A stretch of 64,000 nt of DNA from contig JAISNN010000014.1 of NCBI GenBank assembly GCA_031276195.1, forward strand, positions 25,017 through 89,016, given 5' to 3'. The notes under the pieces are model-generated. The model saw nothing but the letters and a program-made list of their open reading frames with translations. It ran no database searches and had not been told where the DNA came from. Of this stretch, positions 44,236-53,347 are shown piece by piece (the stretch's first letter is position 1; every line of letters begins with the position of its first letter). The translations under genes were made by a program, and so were the position numbers. Origin of the DNA: Clostridiales bacterium (GTDB taxonomy: Bacteria; Bacillota; Clostridia; Christensenellales; JAISNN01).

Positions 44236-45231
44236 TTACGAATGAGGATTATTATTTTTCAGGCTGTCCATAAGAGAACAAATTCTGTCAAGGTCGTCGC
44301 GTGTGAAATAGTCGATACAAATTCTGCCTTTATTGTCGTTTCCGATGACTTTAACCTTCGTTCCCAAAACGCGTTTCATTGTGTTTATCATATCTTTCAG
44401 TTCTTTGCTGCGTTTTTCTTTCGGCGGCTTTTCTCCGGCTTCCGGAACGACGCCGCGTACCGCGAACAGTTTAACTTGATTTTCAAGTTCGCGCACGGAC
44501 ATCTGAGTTAAAACGGCGGTATTCGCAAGTTTTTCTTGAATCTCGCGGTTTTCAACGACGACGAGCGCGCGCGCGTGTCCGGCGGAAAGTTTTCCGCCTC
44601 TGACTAAGGCGACGACGGAGGGCGAAAGCGACAAAAGACGTAAAAGATTTGTTACCGTCGGGCGGCTTTTTCCGATTTTTTGCGAAAGTTCGTCTTGCGT
44701 CATCTTATAGGTTACCATAAGTTCTTTGATCGCTTCCGCGGCTTCGATCGGATTTAGATCCTCGCGCTGTAAGTTTTCGATTATCGCGATTTCTTTGATG
44801 TCCTGCGGAGAAAGTTCGCGGACGATCGCGGGAATCGTTGAAAGCCCCGCGATTTTTGCGGCGCGGTAGCGTCTTTCTCCGGCGACGATTATGTAGCGTC
44901 CGTCAAATTTGACCAAGAGCAAGGGTTGCAAAATGCCGTATGTTTTGATCGACGCCGCAAGTTCGCGCAAGGCGGTGTCGTCGAAATATTTCCGCGGCTG
45001 GTTCGGGTTCGGATCGACGAGCGAAAGTTCGACTTCCGAAACGTTTCCGTTCGCCGCTTGTTCGGGCGGTTTTTCGCCGGCGGCGGTTCTAATGTTTGCG
45101 CCTTGCGCGGAAGCCGCGCCGTGTTCCGCGGATTTTTGCGGCGCGGGCGCGCTTTCGTTTTTATTTTCTTCTTCCACAAGGTCTTGCAACAGAGCAGCCA
45201 AACCTTTTCCCAATCCTTTATTGAGTGCCAT
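44236..45231 (-). CDS. parB: Chromosome partitioning protein ParB (Spo0J)
   Basis: 331 residues. ParB binds parS sites, hydrolyses CTP to clamp and spread on DNA, and loads SMC. The N-terminus MALNKGLGKGLAALL contains the ParA-activating region. After a variable Ala/Glu-rich linker come VDPNPNQPRKYFDDTALREL, the CTP-binding GERRYRAAK, NLQREDLNPIEAAEA and the helix-turn-helix MTQDELSQKIGKSRPTVTNL. The C-terminus has the dimerisation helix. Six matching parS sites lie 3.4-5.4 kb away. The gene follows parA with a 283-bp gap, larger than usual. The SD is GGAGG. Confidence 0.98.
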   Translation of the reverse strand: MALNKGLGKGLAALLQDLVEEENKNESAPAPQKSAEHGAASAQGANIRTAAGEKPPEQAANGNVSEVELSLVDPNPNQPRKYFDDTALRELAASIKTYGILQPLLLVKFDGRYIIVAGERRYRAAKIAGLSTIPAIVRELSPQDIKEIAIIENLQREDLNPIEAAEAIKELMVTYKMTQDELSQKIGKSRPTVTNLLRLLSLSPSVVALVRGGKLSAGHARALVVVENREIQEKLANTAVLTQMSVRELENQVKLFAVRGVVPEAGEKPPKEKRSKELKDMINTMKRVLGTKVKVIGNDNKGRICIDYFTRDDLDRICSLMDSLKNNNPHS

Positions 45232-45514
45232 TTTTATTTCCTCCGGAACGTATAGTATAACATATGTTTATATATATTTTTTTATTTTTTAAAGACGTTG
45301 GTTTTTTATTTTTTTAAGGATATTGTTTTTTGACGTTTGCCGTTATCGTTTTCTTTTTCCCTTTTTCTTTTTGTGTTTTCAATCCGCTTTTTTTTCCCAT
45401 TTAAAATCCGTTTAAAAGTTTTTTATGCGCTTTATTTTACCGCGAACGCTTGCGATACAAAATAATAAGCGGATTTATTTGTTTTCGCCGTTTTTATTTT
45501 TAAAAGTCCATAGA

Positions 45515-46303
45515 TTACAATTTGCTTTTCTTTTTTTCCTTTCTCAAAAATTCGTTAGCAAGTTCCTCGTATGCTCTGCCGCCCTGCGAACGCTTGTCAT
45601 ACAAAAGAATTGGAAGTCCGAAACTCGGCGCTTCCGCAAGGCGGATATTTCTCGGAATTCTCGTATCAAACAGTTTGTCGTTGAAATATTTTTTTATCTC
45701 GTCGGCGACTTGAAGCGTCAGTTTTGAGCGCGGATCGTACATCGTCAAGAGAACGCCCTCTATTTCGAGAGAGGGGTTCAACGCCCTTTTTATGATTTTC
45801 ACGGTATTGATCAACTGAGAAAGACCTTCGAGGGCGAAAAATTCGCATTGAATCGGAATGAGAACGCTGTCGCTCGCGGTCAGCGAATTGACCGTCAAAA
45901 GACCGAGCGACGGGGGGCAGTCGATCATTATATAGTCATAGATTTCTTTTGCCGGGGCGAGTTTTTTCGCCAAAATTTCGCCTTGTTCTCTGCCGATTTT
46001 CGCAAGTTCGATTTCCGCGCCGGCAAGATCGATTGTCGAGGGCAGAACGTCCAGCCCCGCGACTTTCGTTTCTTGAATCAGCCCCTTGTCCTCTATTTCC
46101 ATTTGACCGGACAAAACGGAATAGACGGAGGGGGTTCCCTTCGTTTTGACGGCGGCGACGCCGCTACTCGCGTTGCCTTGCGGATCGAGATCCACAAGGA
46201 GAACCTTATAGCCAAGTTTCGCGACGTAAGCGGAAAGATTTACGCAAGTCGTGGTCTTTCCTACCCCGCCTTTTTGGTTTGTGAAAGTTATTATTTTACC
46301 CAT
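45515..46303 (-). CDS. parA: Chromosome partitioning ATPase ParA (Soj)
   Basis: 262 residues. Walker-type ATPase that works with ParB in origin segregation and controls DnaA in some Firmicutes. The deviant Walker A motif is FTNQKGGVGKTTTCVNLSAY, followed by LLVDLDPQGNASSG, the DYIMIDCPPSLGLLT Walker B and PIQCEFFALEGLSQL. It starts at an ATG with AAGGAA. It lies between rsmG (upstream, separated by a repeat array) and parB on the same strand. Confidence 0.98.
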   Translation of the reverse strand: MGKIITFTNQKGGVGKTTTCVNLSAYVAKLGYKVLLVDLDPQGNASSGVAAVKTKGTPSVYSVLSGQMEIEDKGLIQETKVAGLDVLPSTIDLAGAEIELAKIGREQGEILAKKLAPAKEIYDYIMIDCPPSLGLLTVNSLTASDSVLIPIQCEFFALEGLSQLINTVKIIKRALNPSLEIEGVLLTMYDPRSKLTLQVADEIKKYFNDKLFDTRIPRNIRLAEAPSFGLPILLYDKRSQGGRAYEELANEFLRKEKKKSKL

Positions 46304-46928
46304 TTGTATTTTTTCCTTAAATTAAAATTTTCTATATAATCCGATATTTTTCGGGATTGTTTGATTTATAAATTATTTTGTTTCCGGGTTCGCCGACGGG
46401 CGGTATTTTTTTGCGGCAAATCTTGTCAACTAAATTCCGCTCCGCATATTTTGCGATAATATTCAAAGCGTTTTGTTTTTTTAGAGCAAATGGTTTGCGT
46501 CTTATTTTTTAATTCATAAATGATCGGAATGCCGATTGTTGTGTTTTTTATATAATGCCGCCGCTTTCGTTGCTTATTCAGTTTTCAAATATTTAGGTTC
46601 CGATTGTTTTCATTCCTTGATATAACGTTGCCGTTCTTTTTAAGGTTATCGGATGGTTTAAGCCGTCTAATTACGCGTTCACAGGTATTTTCCCAAGCGT
46701 TATCTTTTAGGTTATCGGATGGTTTAAGCCGTCTAATTATGCGTTCACAGTTATTTTCCCAAGCGTTATCTTTTAGGTTATCGGATGGTTTAAGCCGTCT
46801 AATTATGCGTTCACGGGTATTTTCCCAAGCGTTATCTTTTTAACTTTGCAAAGGATTTACGCCGTTTAATTTAACCTAATTCCGTATTCCGCTTTCGATC
46901 TTTTTAACCGGCGGTATATTTTTTGAAC
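46304..46928. repeat. Gap with three 66-bp tandem repeats
   Basis: Units beginning AGGTTATCGGATGGTTTAAG start at 46643, 46709 and 46775 and run to about 46840, an exact 66-bp period. Each includes GCCGTCTAATTATGCGTTCA and TTTTCCCAAGCGTTATC. Because 66 is divisible by three, an open frame runs through the array, but it is only repeat translation. The rest is T-rich with no gene. Confidence 0.9.
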
Positions 46929-47636
46929 TCACAACGGATCTAACCGCGGTTTGTTTCCGCTCCGCGGATAAATTGCGGGCGCGGCGTTGATCTTTTCATA
47001 TATCAGCAGCCGCCGTTTGTATTCGGAGCGAGGAAGCGTGATTTCGTGAATCGCGGGCGGTTTAGAACCGAGCAGTTTTGCGGCGCGGTTCCCGGCGGAC
47101 GGATCTTCGCCCTCCCCTTTATACGCGATAAATATTCCGCCTTTTTTGACGAGAGGAAGCGCGTATTCGAGCAGGACGTTCAGCGGAGCGACCGCTCGGG
47201 CGGCAACGGCGTCGAAACTTTCGCGGTGCGGCGTTCTCGCGGCGTCTTCGGCGCGCTTATGAAAGCAGATAAAATCATTTAAATTCAGCGTTTTTGCCGC
47301 GGCGTTTATGAACGCGGATTTTTTCTCCGTCGCTTCGAACAGCGAAAATTTTAGGTCGTTTCGCAGAATTTTCAGCGGAATCGACGGGAAGCCGCCACCC
47401 GGACCGATATCGCAGACCGCCGCGCCGTACGGCAAATATTTTTCCGCGGACAGGCTGTCGGCGATGTGTTTGACGACGAATTCGCTCTCATCGGTTACGG
47501 AAGTGAGGTTGACCTTGCGGTTAAATTCGATAAGTTCTTTATAAAAAAGCGCGAATTTTTCTAAAATCTCCGCGGTAATTTCCGCGCCGCCGCTTTGAGT
47601 TTCCGCAAACAGTTTCAATTCCGATTCAATACTCAT
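46929..47636 (-). CDS. rsmG: 16S rRNA (G527) N7-methyltransferase
   Basis: 235 residues. RsmG (GidB) methylates G527 of 16S rRNA. The SAM-binding motif is GAAVCDIGPGGGFPSIPLKI, with the RKVNLTSVTDESEFVVKHIADSL segment before it and ARAVAPLNVLLEYALPLVKKGG after. These are typical. It stands first in the rsmG-parA-parB series, the order found near origins of many bacteria. mnmE and mnmG, usual upstream neighbours, are not present. I see no strong SD at the ATG at 47636. Confidence 0.97.
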   Translation of the reverse strand: MSIESELKLFAETQSGGAEITAEILEKFALFYKELIEFNRKVNLTSVTDESEFVVKHIADSLSAEKYLPYGAAVCDIGPGGGFPSIPLKILRNDLKFSLFEATEKKSAFINAAAKTLNLNDFICFHKRAEDAARTPHRESFDAVAARAVAPLNVLLEYALPLVKKGGIFIAYKGEGEDPSAGNRAAKLLGSKPPAIHEITLPRSEYKRRLLIYEKINAAPAIYPRSGNKPRLDPL

Positions 47637-48108
47637 TTTTTAAAAATCCGATTTAAAAATCCGTGAAACTCCCTTTTCAATTTGACCATTTTCGGTTTAA
47701 CGCTTTTTTTGGTTCGAGCGTTTTAGAACGTTTAATCCGATTGTTTTTATTTTTTCGCTTTTGCCTTAATACGTTTTTGTTTTCGGCGGTTCCGGTTATA
47801 CCGCGATATCGTTTTGATTTCATAATCGGCATAAAAACGGTTTGCCGCCGCGATGGCTTGATTTTTCCCCGAAAACGATATAAAATTCAGACGTTAAATT
47901 TTTCGGTAATATTATTATACTTTTTATTAAAAAATTTGTCAATGAATTTCGATAAATATGATATAATATTTAATAGAATATTTCAAATTCTTTAAAGCGA
48001 AAATTTTCTCCGTATATCAAAGGCGCGGGAGTTGCGCGGAAATCGCTTTTTTAGAGTTTTCGGATATTCATAAAGACCGATCAAATTTTTAGAAAAGGAG
48101 CAATCATT
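47637..48108. other. Divergent gap between rsmG and luxS
   Basis: No gene. The left part is T-rich with one CGGTTATACCGCG palindrome (47787-47800). The right part holds a TATAAT box (47962-47967) that probably belongs to luxS, with a TTGTCA 20 bases before it, and a strong GGAG site just before the luxS start. Confidence 0.5.
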
Positions 48109-48546
48109 ATGGAAAAGATATCGTCTTTTAAAATCGATCACACCGTACACGAAAAGGGTTTTTATTTGGGGAGCGTCGCGAACGGCATTTTTACATACGA
48201 TTTGAGATTCAAAAAGCCCAACGGCGGCGATTATATCCCGAACGCGGCGATCCATACGATCGAACATTTGTTCGCGACCGTCGTCAGAAACGGCGAAATC
48301 AAGGATCAAGTCGTCTATTTCGGACCTATGGGGTGCAGAACGGGCTTTTATTTACTGCTTAACGGAATCGACAAGGAACGCGCGCTTATCCGTTCCGTCG
48401 ACGCGTTGAAAAAATGTTTGGAATTGACGGAAATTCCGGGCGCGAGCGAAAAGGAATGCGGAAATTATAAGGAACACGATCTGAATGAAGCGAAAAAAGA
48501 AATTTCCGATTATTTAAAAATATTAGAAAAAAGTTCTACAATTTAA
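48109..48546 (+). CDS. luxS: S-ribosylhomocysteine lyase
   Basis: 145 residues. LuxS cleaves S-ribosylhomocysteine to homocysteine and DPD, the precursor of autoinducer 2. The metal site is AAIHTIEHLFATVVRN (HxxEH), the third ligand is in SEKECGNYKEHDL, and VVYFGPMGCRTGFYLLLNG carries the catalytic Cys. All are present, so it should be active. The gene has an AAAAGGAG site. It is the first plus-strand gene next to the parS array; this location close to the origin is not its usual context. Confidence 0.97.
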   Translation: MEKISSFKIDHTVHEKGFYLGSVANGIFTYDLRFKKPNGGDYIPNAAIHTIEHLFATVVRNGEIKDQVVYFGPMGCRTGFYLLLNGIDKERALIRSVDALKKCLELTEIPGASEKECGNYKEHDLNEAKKEISDYLKILEKSSTI

Positions 48547-48652
48547 AGAGCGGGACTCCCCTCCCCTATTTCGCATAATTTTTCCCTAAAAAGCATATTT
48601 TTTCGGAAAAACAAAAGAAACAAACGGCGCGTTTTATGTCCGAAAGTTATTT

Positions 48653-48668
48653 TGTTTCACGTGAAACT
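48653..48668. other. parS site 1
   Basis: TGTTTCACGTGAAACT, 15 of 16 bases match the palindromic ParB site. Confidence 0.93.
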
Positions 48669-48754
48669 ATTACAAGGCGAAAAGTTAATACCCTCGCGGA
48701 CGGTGAAAATTTATAAAAAAGAAAAGCGAATTTTAGCGGCCGAAAACCATAATT

Positions 48755-48935
48755 CTTGCGTTTAATTAAAATTATGCCGTTGGACCTTTAACGCTCATTA
48801 TACGGGCTGCCATTCGTTTAATGCCGTCATAATGGCGATAAACGGCAAAATGTAAACGATTTGCCGCCGTATGTTATTATGTTATGCGGGTTTAAGCCAA
48901 GCATATACTTGCTTGAAAGTTTTATAGTCATAATT
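48755..48935. repeat. 190-bp-type hairpin element between parS 1 and 2
   Basis: It shares TTTAATGCCGTCATAATGG and ACGGCAAAATGTAAACG with the copy at 22566-22745, as well as the GTTTAAGCCAAGCATATACT terminal palindrome. Confidence 0.75.
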
Positions 48936-48952
48936 ACGGCGGTTATCCGCTA

Positions 48953-48968
48953 TGTTTCACGTGAAACA
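48953..48968. other. parS site 2
   Basis: TGTTTCACGTGAAACA, perfect. Confidence 0.96.
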
Positions 48969-49247
48969 AAAAGCGTTTGAAATAAGTTTTCGGCGATTTT
49001 CCCTTGCATTTTTCTCCATTTTATAATGTTTTTAATCCGTTTAAACGCAAAGTTTTTATATTTTCTCTCCCGTTTTTTATATCTCTATTGAATCCGTACA
49101 ATTAGTTACACTAATATGTTCTTCTCAAAATATTGCGAAAATTAATATTAAGAGAAGTCAACGTTATCTTCATTTAATAGCGTTTATATTTTTTATGCAA
49201 ATAAAGTTTTAGCATAATTTTTACATTTTTAATTTATATTCGCCAAA

Positions 49248-49380
49248 CGTTTAATTTATACGTCGTACGGATTAAAATCCTGCGCTGATTTTGATGCGAA
49301 AAGCGGCAAATTGCCCGTTTGAGGGCTTATTGCGGTAAATTATAAAACGTAATATGTTTCGCCGCATATTATGACCAAAT
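49248..49380. repeat. Diverged hairpin element between parS 2 and 3
   Basis: Starts CGTTTAATTTATACGTCGTA with CGGATTAAAATCCTGCGC, then a shorter centre and GTTTCGCCGCATATTATGAC. It is degenerate but in the same order as the other copies. Confidence 0.55.
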
Positions 49381-49384
49381 TAAA

Positions 49385-49400
49385 TGTTTCACGTGAAACA
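49385..49400. other. parS site 3
   Basis: TGTTTCACGTGAAACA, perfect. Confidence 0.96.
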
Positions 49401-49470
49401 TTTACAGCCGCTCACTTGAAGGCGATTTCGAGGCTCTTTTTTGATTTTCATAAGAATGCGCATTCATATA

Positions 49471-49620
49471 GCGGCTAAACTTTTTAATCAAGCATATGTT
49501 TGATTAAAAACCGCTCTATAAAATGAGGAGAAAACACACACACATTTTGCCGTATTTACCATTATAACGGCATTAAACGTGCGGATTTTACGGTATATGG
49601 TTGAAAGTTTAATTAGAATC
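49471..49620. repeat. Hairpin element, inverted copy, after parS 3
   Basis: Begins TATAGCGGCTAAACTTTTTA with the AATCAAGCATATGTTTGATT palindrome and runs to ATTATAACGGCATTAAACG, the reverse of the other copies. It ends AAAGTTTAATTAGAATC. Confidence 0.75.
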
Positions 49621-50008
49621 GTTCATAAACAAACCTAAAAAACGATAAAAGATTTCTCAACCAAACCGTTTCACACGGTAAATATAGATTAAATAAAAAG
49701 ATTTTCTCGTTTTTGCATTGAAAAAACAAATAGAGCATTTGAAATATAAAGAACAAAAATTAACGGCAGCCAAGTGATATATGTATGTAAAAACGTTCAA
49801 GTATACGACATTTGATTGATTTATATTTATGAAATAATTTGATTGTTAAAAATTTCACAATCAATATTTTTCTAAAAGATGACATTTTGAGGTCCTTTTT
49901 TGAATTTTATCAATATTTTCAAGAAAAATGTGAAAATCTTTTATGCTCGTTGCGCTTTTAAACCCGACTTAACTTAATGAAAGTTTTTATAAAGTCCGAA
50001 CGTTGCAA

Positions 50009-50024
50009 TGTTTCACGTGAAACA
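50009..50024. other. parS site 4
   Basis: TGTTTCACGTGAAACA, perfect. Confidence 0.96.
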
Positions 50025-50029
50025 TTATG

Positions 50030-50212
50030 CCAATTAAACTTTTTATCCTTGCGGCGTACGGATAAAAATCCGCCGTCGATAAAGACGGCGAGGGAGGAAT
50101 TCGCCCCTTTAATGCCGTATATAGCGAAAAACCCGGCAAAATGCAAGCATTTTGCAAACACTCTTATAGCGCGGTTTTATGTTTGACTTAAAAGTTTAAT
50201 CGCTATATTTTT
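50030..50212. repeat. 190-bp-type hairpin element directly after parS 4
   Basis: Follows parS 4 by only six bases. CCAATTAAACTTTTTATCC, a CGGCGTACGGATAAAAATCC arm, TTTAATGCCGTATATAGCG and the TTAAAAGTTTAATCGCTATA end match the reference copy. Confidence 0.78.
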
Positions 50213-50428
50213 CCGCGAACGGGCGGCGCGAGCGAAAAAAAAGAATGCTAAAATTGTGCGTAAATTGAAATGTCGGAAGTTTGGCGAGATTAAATTCCTT
50301 TAAACCAAGCGTAAAATTTTTAAAAAACTACAAAAACAGAGAGTTTTAAGAGATTTACGGATAATTTTCAAGAAAAAATAACTTCATTTCATAAAAACTA
50401 CGAAAAATTTTCGAGACGAAACGGCAAA

Positions 50429-50444
50429 TGTTTCACGTGAAACA
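50429..50444. other. parS site 5
   Basis: TGTTTCACGTGAAACA, perfect. Confidence 0.96.
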
Positions 50445-50510
50445 ATAAGAAAACAAAGTTATATTCGCCGGCGGTAAAGGGCAAAATATAATCTTTTGTT
50501 CATACGCATT

Positions 50511-50560
50511 ATGCGTCTTTAAATTAAACGCGCGTTTAATTTAGAAGTATGACCGTTATA
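50511..50560. repeat. Partial hairpin element between parS 5 and 6
   Basis: Only the terminal palindrome is left: AAATTAAACGCGCGTTTAAT, followed by TTAGAAGTATGACCGTTATA. Confidence 0.6.
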
Positions 50561-50642
50561 TTAATGCGCGGGTTTAAGATTCACGCAAACGCATATCGGA
50601 CAATATTAGAGTTTGTCTTGCGGAACGCCCGGGAGGCAATTT

Positions 50643-50658
50643 TGTTTCACGTGAAACA
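50643..50658. other. parS site 6
   Basis: TGTTTCACGTGAAACA, perfect. It is the last site before the purine-rich block. Confidence 0.96.
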
Positions 50659-52351
50659 TATTGATCTAAGTTTTGATATTTTTTAAATTGAAAATTTTTA
50701 AAAGGGGATTTAAGGAAATTTGCCGATAGAGGTAAAAGCGTTTTAAAAATCGGAGGAGCCGCTTTTAGTTTGACGGGGATAGGAAGAAAATAAGATTTTT
50801 AAGAATTTCCGGGCACTTTGCGGCGGACAAAACCGATCAAAAGAATGGGGCGTGTTGTATAACGCGTTTAAATGACAGGCAAAATCGGCAAAACGGAGAA
50901 AAACGGTGAAAATCCCCGAGAAAACCACGTTTTTTGGGGAATTAGATGCGGCGAGATGAAGCGATTTAGAGGGTCAAAAAAACGACGAAAAAGGCAAAAA
51001 TAGTCCCTGAAACGTGAAGCAAGACAAAAAATGCAAAAAAGGCGGGAGCGGAACGGAGAAATGAAAAGTGAGAGGGGAAAGAGATAGGTGAACATTAGAG
51101 TAAAAACAAAATATTGAATATACTACTTAAAAAATTTAAAGTGGGAAACGATAAAAATATATTGATCGGAATAAATGAGAAGCGGAAACATAAAGCGATT
51201 AAAAAAATAAAGCCCAAAAACACATTAGCGAAAGATTTTTTTAAAGTATAAAAAAGCGGAGAAAGCGGAGGGGACTATCAAAAGCGGACTGAGAATAAAA
51301 AATCGCGGATAAAACGGCTGAAAATTTTAAAAAACGGAAAGGAGCGAGAAAGAAAAAACGGTCAAGAAATAAAATCAAAAGAAAAAAGTCTTAATTTTAA
51401 AGGATGAAAAGATGTTAAAGAAAACCGTGTGTCTGAAAAGTGAAAGAATAGATCATAATATAAAAACGAAGGGAAACAAAAAACGCCGGATGTTAAAGAT
51501 AAAAACGCGGCAGCAAAAGGAAACAAAAAAGCAGTACAACGAAAAAACGGGACATAAAGAAATCGAAACGGAAACGCAAAATATAAAGGAAAAATAAAGG
51601 GAAAAGAAACGGAGAACAAGGAAAAACACAAGAAAAAAGACAAAAACGATATAAAACAAGGAAAAACGCGGATGAAAAAACGAAGAATTGGCACAAGAAA
51701 ATAAGGAAAAACGGCAAAATGTTCAAATGAAAAAGCGAAAACAAAAGAAAACGAAAACCGCTTTCTTATAAAAACGGAAAGTGAAAAACAAAAAGCAAAC
51801 CAAAAAAACGGAACGGAAAAAGCAAAAAATATATATAATGGAAATTAAAAAACATAAACGGAATCCGGGAGGAGCGTAGAACGGAATAAAAATTGAAAAA
51901 TAAAAACCGCGAACAACGAAAAGATATAATAAATATTTAAAGCGCAAACGAAATCCGAAAGAGCGCGGCAGAATGAAAAATGCAAAAAATAAACGGATAT
52001 AATAATATTGAAAAAAGCAAAGGAAAAAACTTATTTATTCCGTAACGCGGGAGAGCGCGGAACGGAATAAAAATTGGAGAACGGGGAAGCAAAAGGGGCG
52101 GATATAATAGAAGTTGAAATGCGGATACGGAAAAAAGAGGGGAGAGAAAAATAAAAGAGAGGGCAAGATATAATAATGGGGATTGAAAACCGGACGCGGA
52201 AAAAGAGCGGAATATAATAAAAGGCGAAAAACATTCCGTGAAAATTTTCAATGGGTAAAAAGGGAAAACATATTGTAAAAAGAGAAAAATATATCAATAT
52301 CGGGCAAATTAAAATTATGGAGTAAATAAGTTTTTGCGGAGCGAAAATTAG

Positions 52352-52380
52352 TTGACAAGAGTTGTTAAATGACTTATAAT
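52352..52380 (+). promoter_or_regulatory. rpmH promoter
   Basis: TTGACA (52352-52357), 17-base spacer, TATAAT (52375-52380): full sigma-A consensus. The start codon lies 44 bp downstream with a GAGGTG site. Confidence 0.92.
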
Positions 52381-52423
52381 ATAATCACCGTAAAAAAAGA
52401 AAAATAATAAGAGGTGCGATATA

Positions 52424-52558
52424 ATGAAAAGAACTTACCAACCGAAAAAAAGACAACGCAGCAAGGTTCACGGATTCAGAAAAAGAATGAAGACCAAATC
52501 CGGCAGAAATATTCTGGCGAGCAGACGCAAAAAGGGCAGAGCGAAATTGTCCGCATAG
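52424..52558 (+). CDS. rpmH: Ribosomal protein L34
   Basis: 44 residues, the normal size: [20 protein letters not shown], then [20 protein letters not shown] and KLSA. L34 is a small, very basic 50S protein. It has its own consensus promoter and a GAGGTG ribosome site. rpmH-rnpA-yidD-yidC-jag is the classical order at the origin side opposite to parAB. Here a terminator and 444 bp separate rpmH from rnpA, whereas the two genes nearly touch in most bacteria. Confidence 0.98.
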   Translation: MKRTYQPKKRQRSKVHGFRKRMKTKSGRNILASRRKKGRAKLSA

Positions 52559-52563
52559 TTTTT

Positions 52564-52612
52564 TGGTGTTGGGCGGCTTCGCGTGTTTTTCGCGGCAAGC
52601 CTTGAAAACACC
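52564..52612 (+). other. Long stem-loop right after rpmH
   Basis: GGTGTT pairs with AACACC, then GGCTT with AAGCC and CGCG with CGCG around a short loop. It is a compact structure in the rpmH 3' region, before the terminator. It may protect or process the mRNA. No known family. Confidence 0.4.
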
Positions 52613-52620
52613 GGTTTACG

Positions 52621-52655
52621 AAAAATGCGGTTTGAGTTTAAAAGCCGCATTTTTT
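52621..52655 (+). terminator. Terminator downstream of rpmH
   Basis: ATGCGG and CCGCAT form the stem, preceded by A and followed by T runs. It ends the rpmH transcript, so rnpA should have another promoter in 52656-53002. I see no gene in that gap. Confidence 0.75.
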
Positions 52656-53002
52656 AAAAAAGCCGCATTAGCGGAAATTTCATTTATTTCCGCAAAAATG
52701 ATTGTTTAAAAATTTATTCGCCGATCAAAAAACGATTATTATTAACGGTCATTTCGGGAATAAAATATGCCGGGGCTGAAAGGCGTACCGAATGATCGAT
52801 TTAATAGTGATTGTTTCGGACGTTAAATAATGTCGATGCAAAAGCGGCTTATCCGGATATCGGCAAAAAATGATTATTTTCAATTTGACGATATGAAAAC
52901 AACCGCTCCCAAGTCCCGCCGCGTATCGACGGTGTAGAAATGAATTGCGCCCGTTCTTTTTGAAAATTCAAAAGGCGCGTAAAAGAAAAGATTGATTAAA
53001 AA

Positions 53003-53347
53003 ATGCAAGCAAAATACAGATTGACGCAAAATTCGTCTTTTAATTATATATACAAAAACGGTCAGAGCGCGGCGAACAGATTTATGGTGATACTGTTTGT
53101 CAAGACGAGATATTTTTTGAAGGCGGGGTTTTCGATCGGCAAAAAGATCGGGAAAAGCGTCGTGCGGAACAAGGTCAAGCGTCGGTTGAAAGAGGGGTTT
53201 AGGTCGTTGATTCCGAGGCTGAACAAGAAATATAATTACGTCGTGGTGGCGAGAGAGGCGGCTGCGACGGCGACATATCAAGAACTTTTGAACGCTATGA
53301 CGGCGTTACTCAAAAAGACGGGTATGTTTATCGACGGCGGCGCGTGA
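53003..53347 (+). CDS. rnpA: Ribonuclease P protein component
   Basis: 114 residues. The protein assists the RNase P RNA in tRNA 5' processing. LTQNSSFNYIYKNGQSAANR at the N-terminus and the signature GFSIGKKIGKSVVRNKVKRR with LKEGFR are intact. The C-terminal helix (YQELLNAMTALLKKTG) is regular. There is only a weak SD (AAAAGA-type). It is separated from rpmH by a terminator and from yidD by 410 bp of repeats. Confidence 0.97.
   Translation: MQAKYRLTQNSSFNYIYKNGQSAANRFMVILFVKTRYFLKAGFSIGKKIGKSVVRNKVKRRLKEGFRSLIPRLNKKYNYVVVAREAAATATYQELLNAMTALLKKTGMFIDGGA

Larger units (their letters stand above)
48547..52423. other. Origin-proximal gene-free region
   Basis: 3.9 kb with no credible gene. 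From 48653 to 50658 there are six parS sites alternating with copies of the roughly 190-bp hairpin element. From about 50660 to 52330 the plus strand becomes strongly purine-rich, with runs of GAAAAA, GGAAA and AAACGG and few pyrimidines. Long minus-strand frames in this part (Phe/Leu/Ser-rich) are a by-product of that skew. It ends with the rpmH promoter. Confidence 0.85.

Noticed and set aside
46604..46843. Plus-strand frame with repeated RLSDGLSRLI peptides
   Set aside because: It is the translation of the 66-bp array.
47936..47967. TTGTCA plus TATAAT as a full luxS promoter
   Set aside because: The spacer is 20 bases, too long for a normal sigma-A promoter; only the -10 box is mentioned.
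51362..52297. Several overlapping minus-strand frames rich in Phe, Leu, Ser and Tyr
   Set aside because: They are reverse translations of purine-rich non-coding DNA; no SD, no domain, and many such frames overlap each other.
48547..52423. A dnaA gene or small RNA gene such as SRP RNA or 6S RNA in the large gap
   Set aside because: I found no DnaA motif in any frame and no recognisable conserved RNA core.
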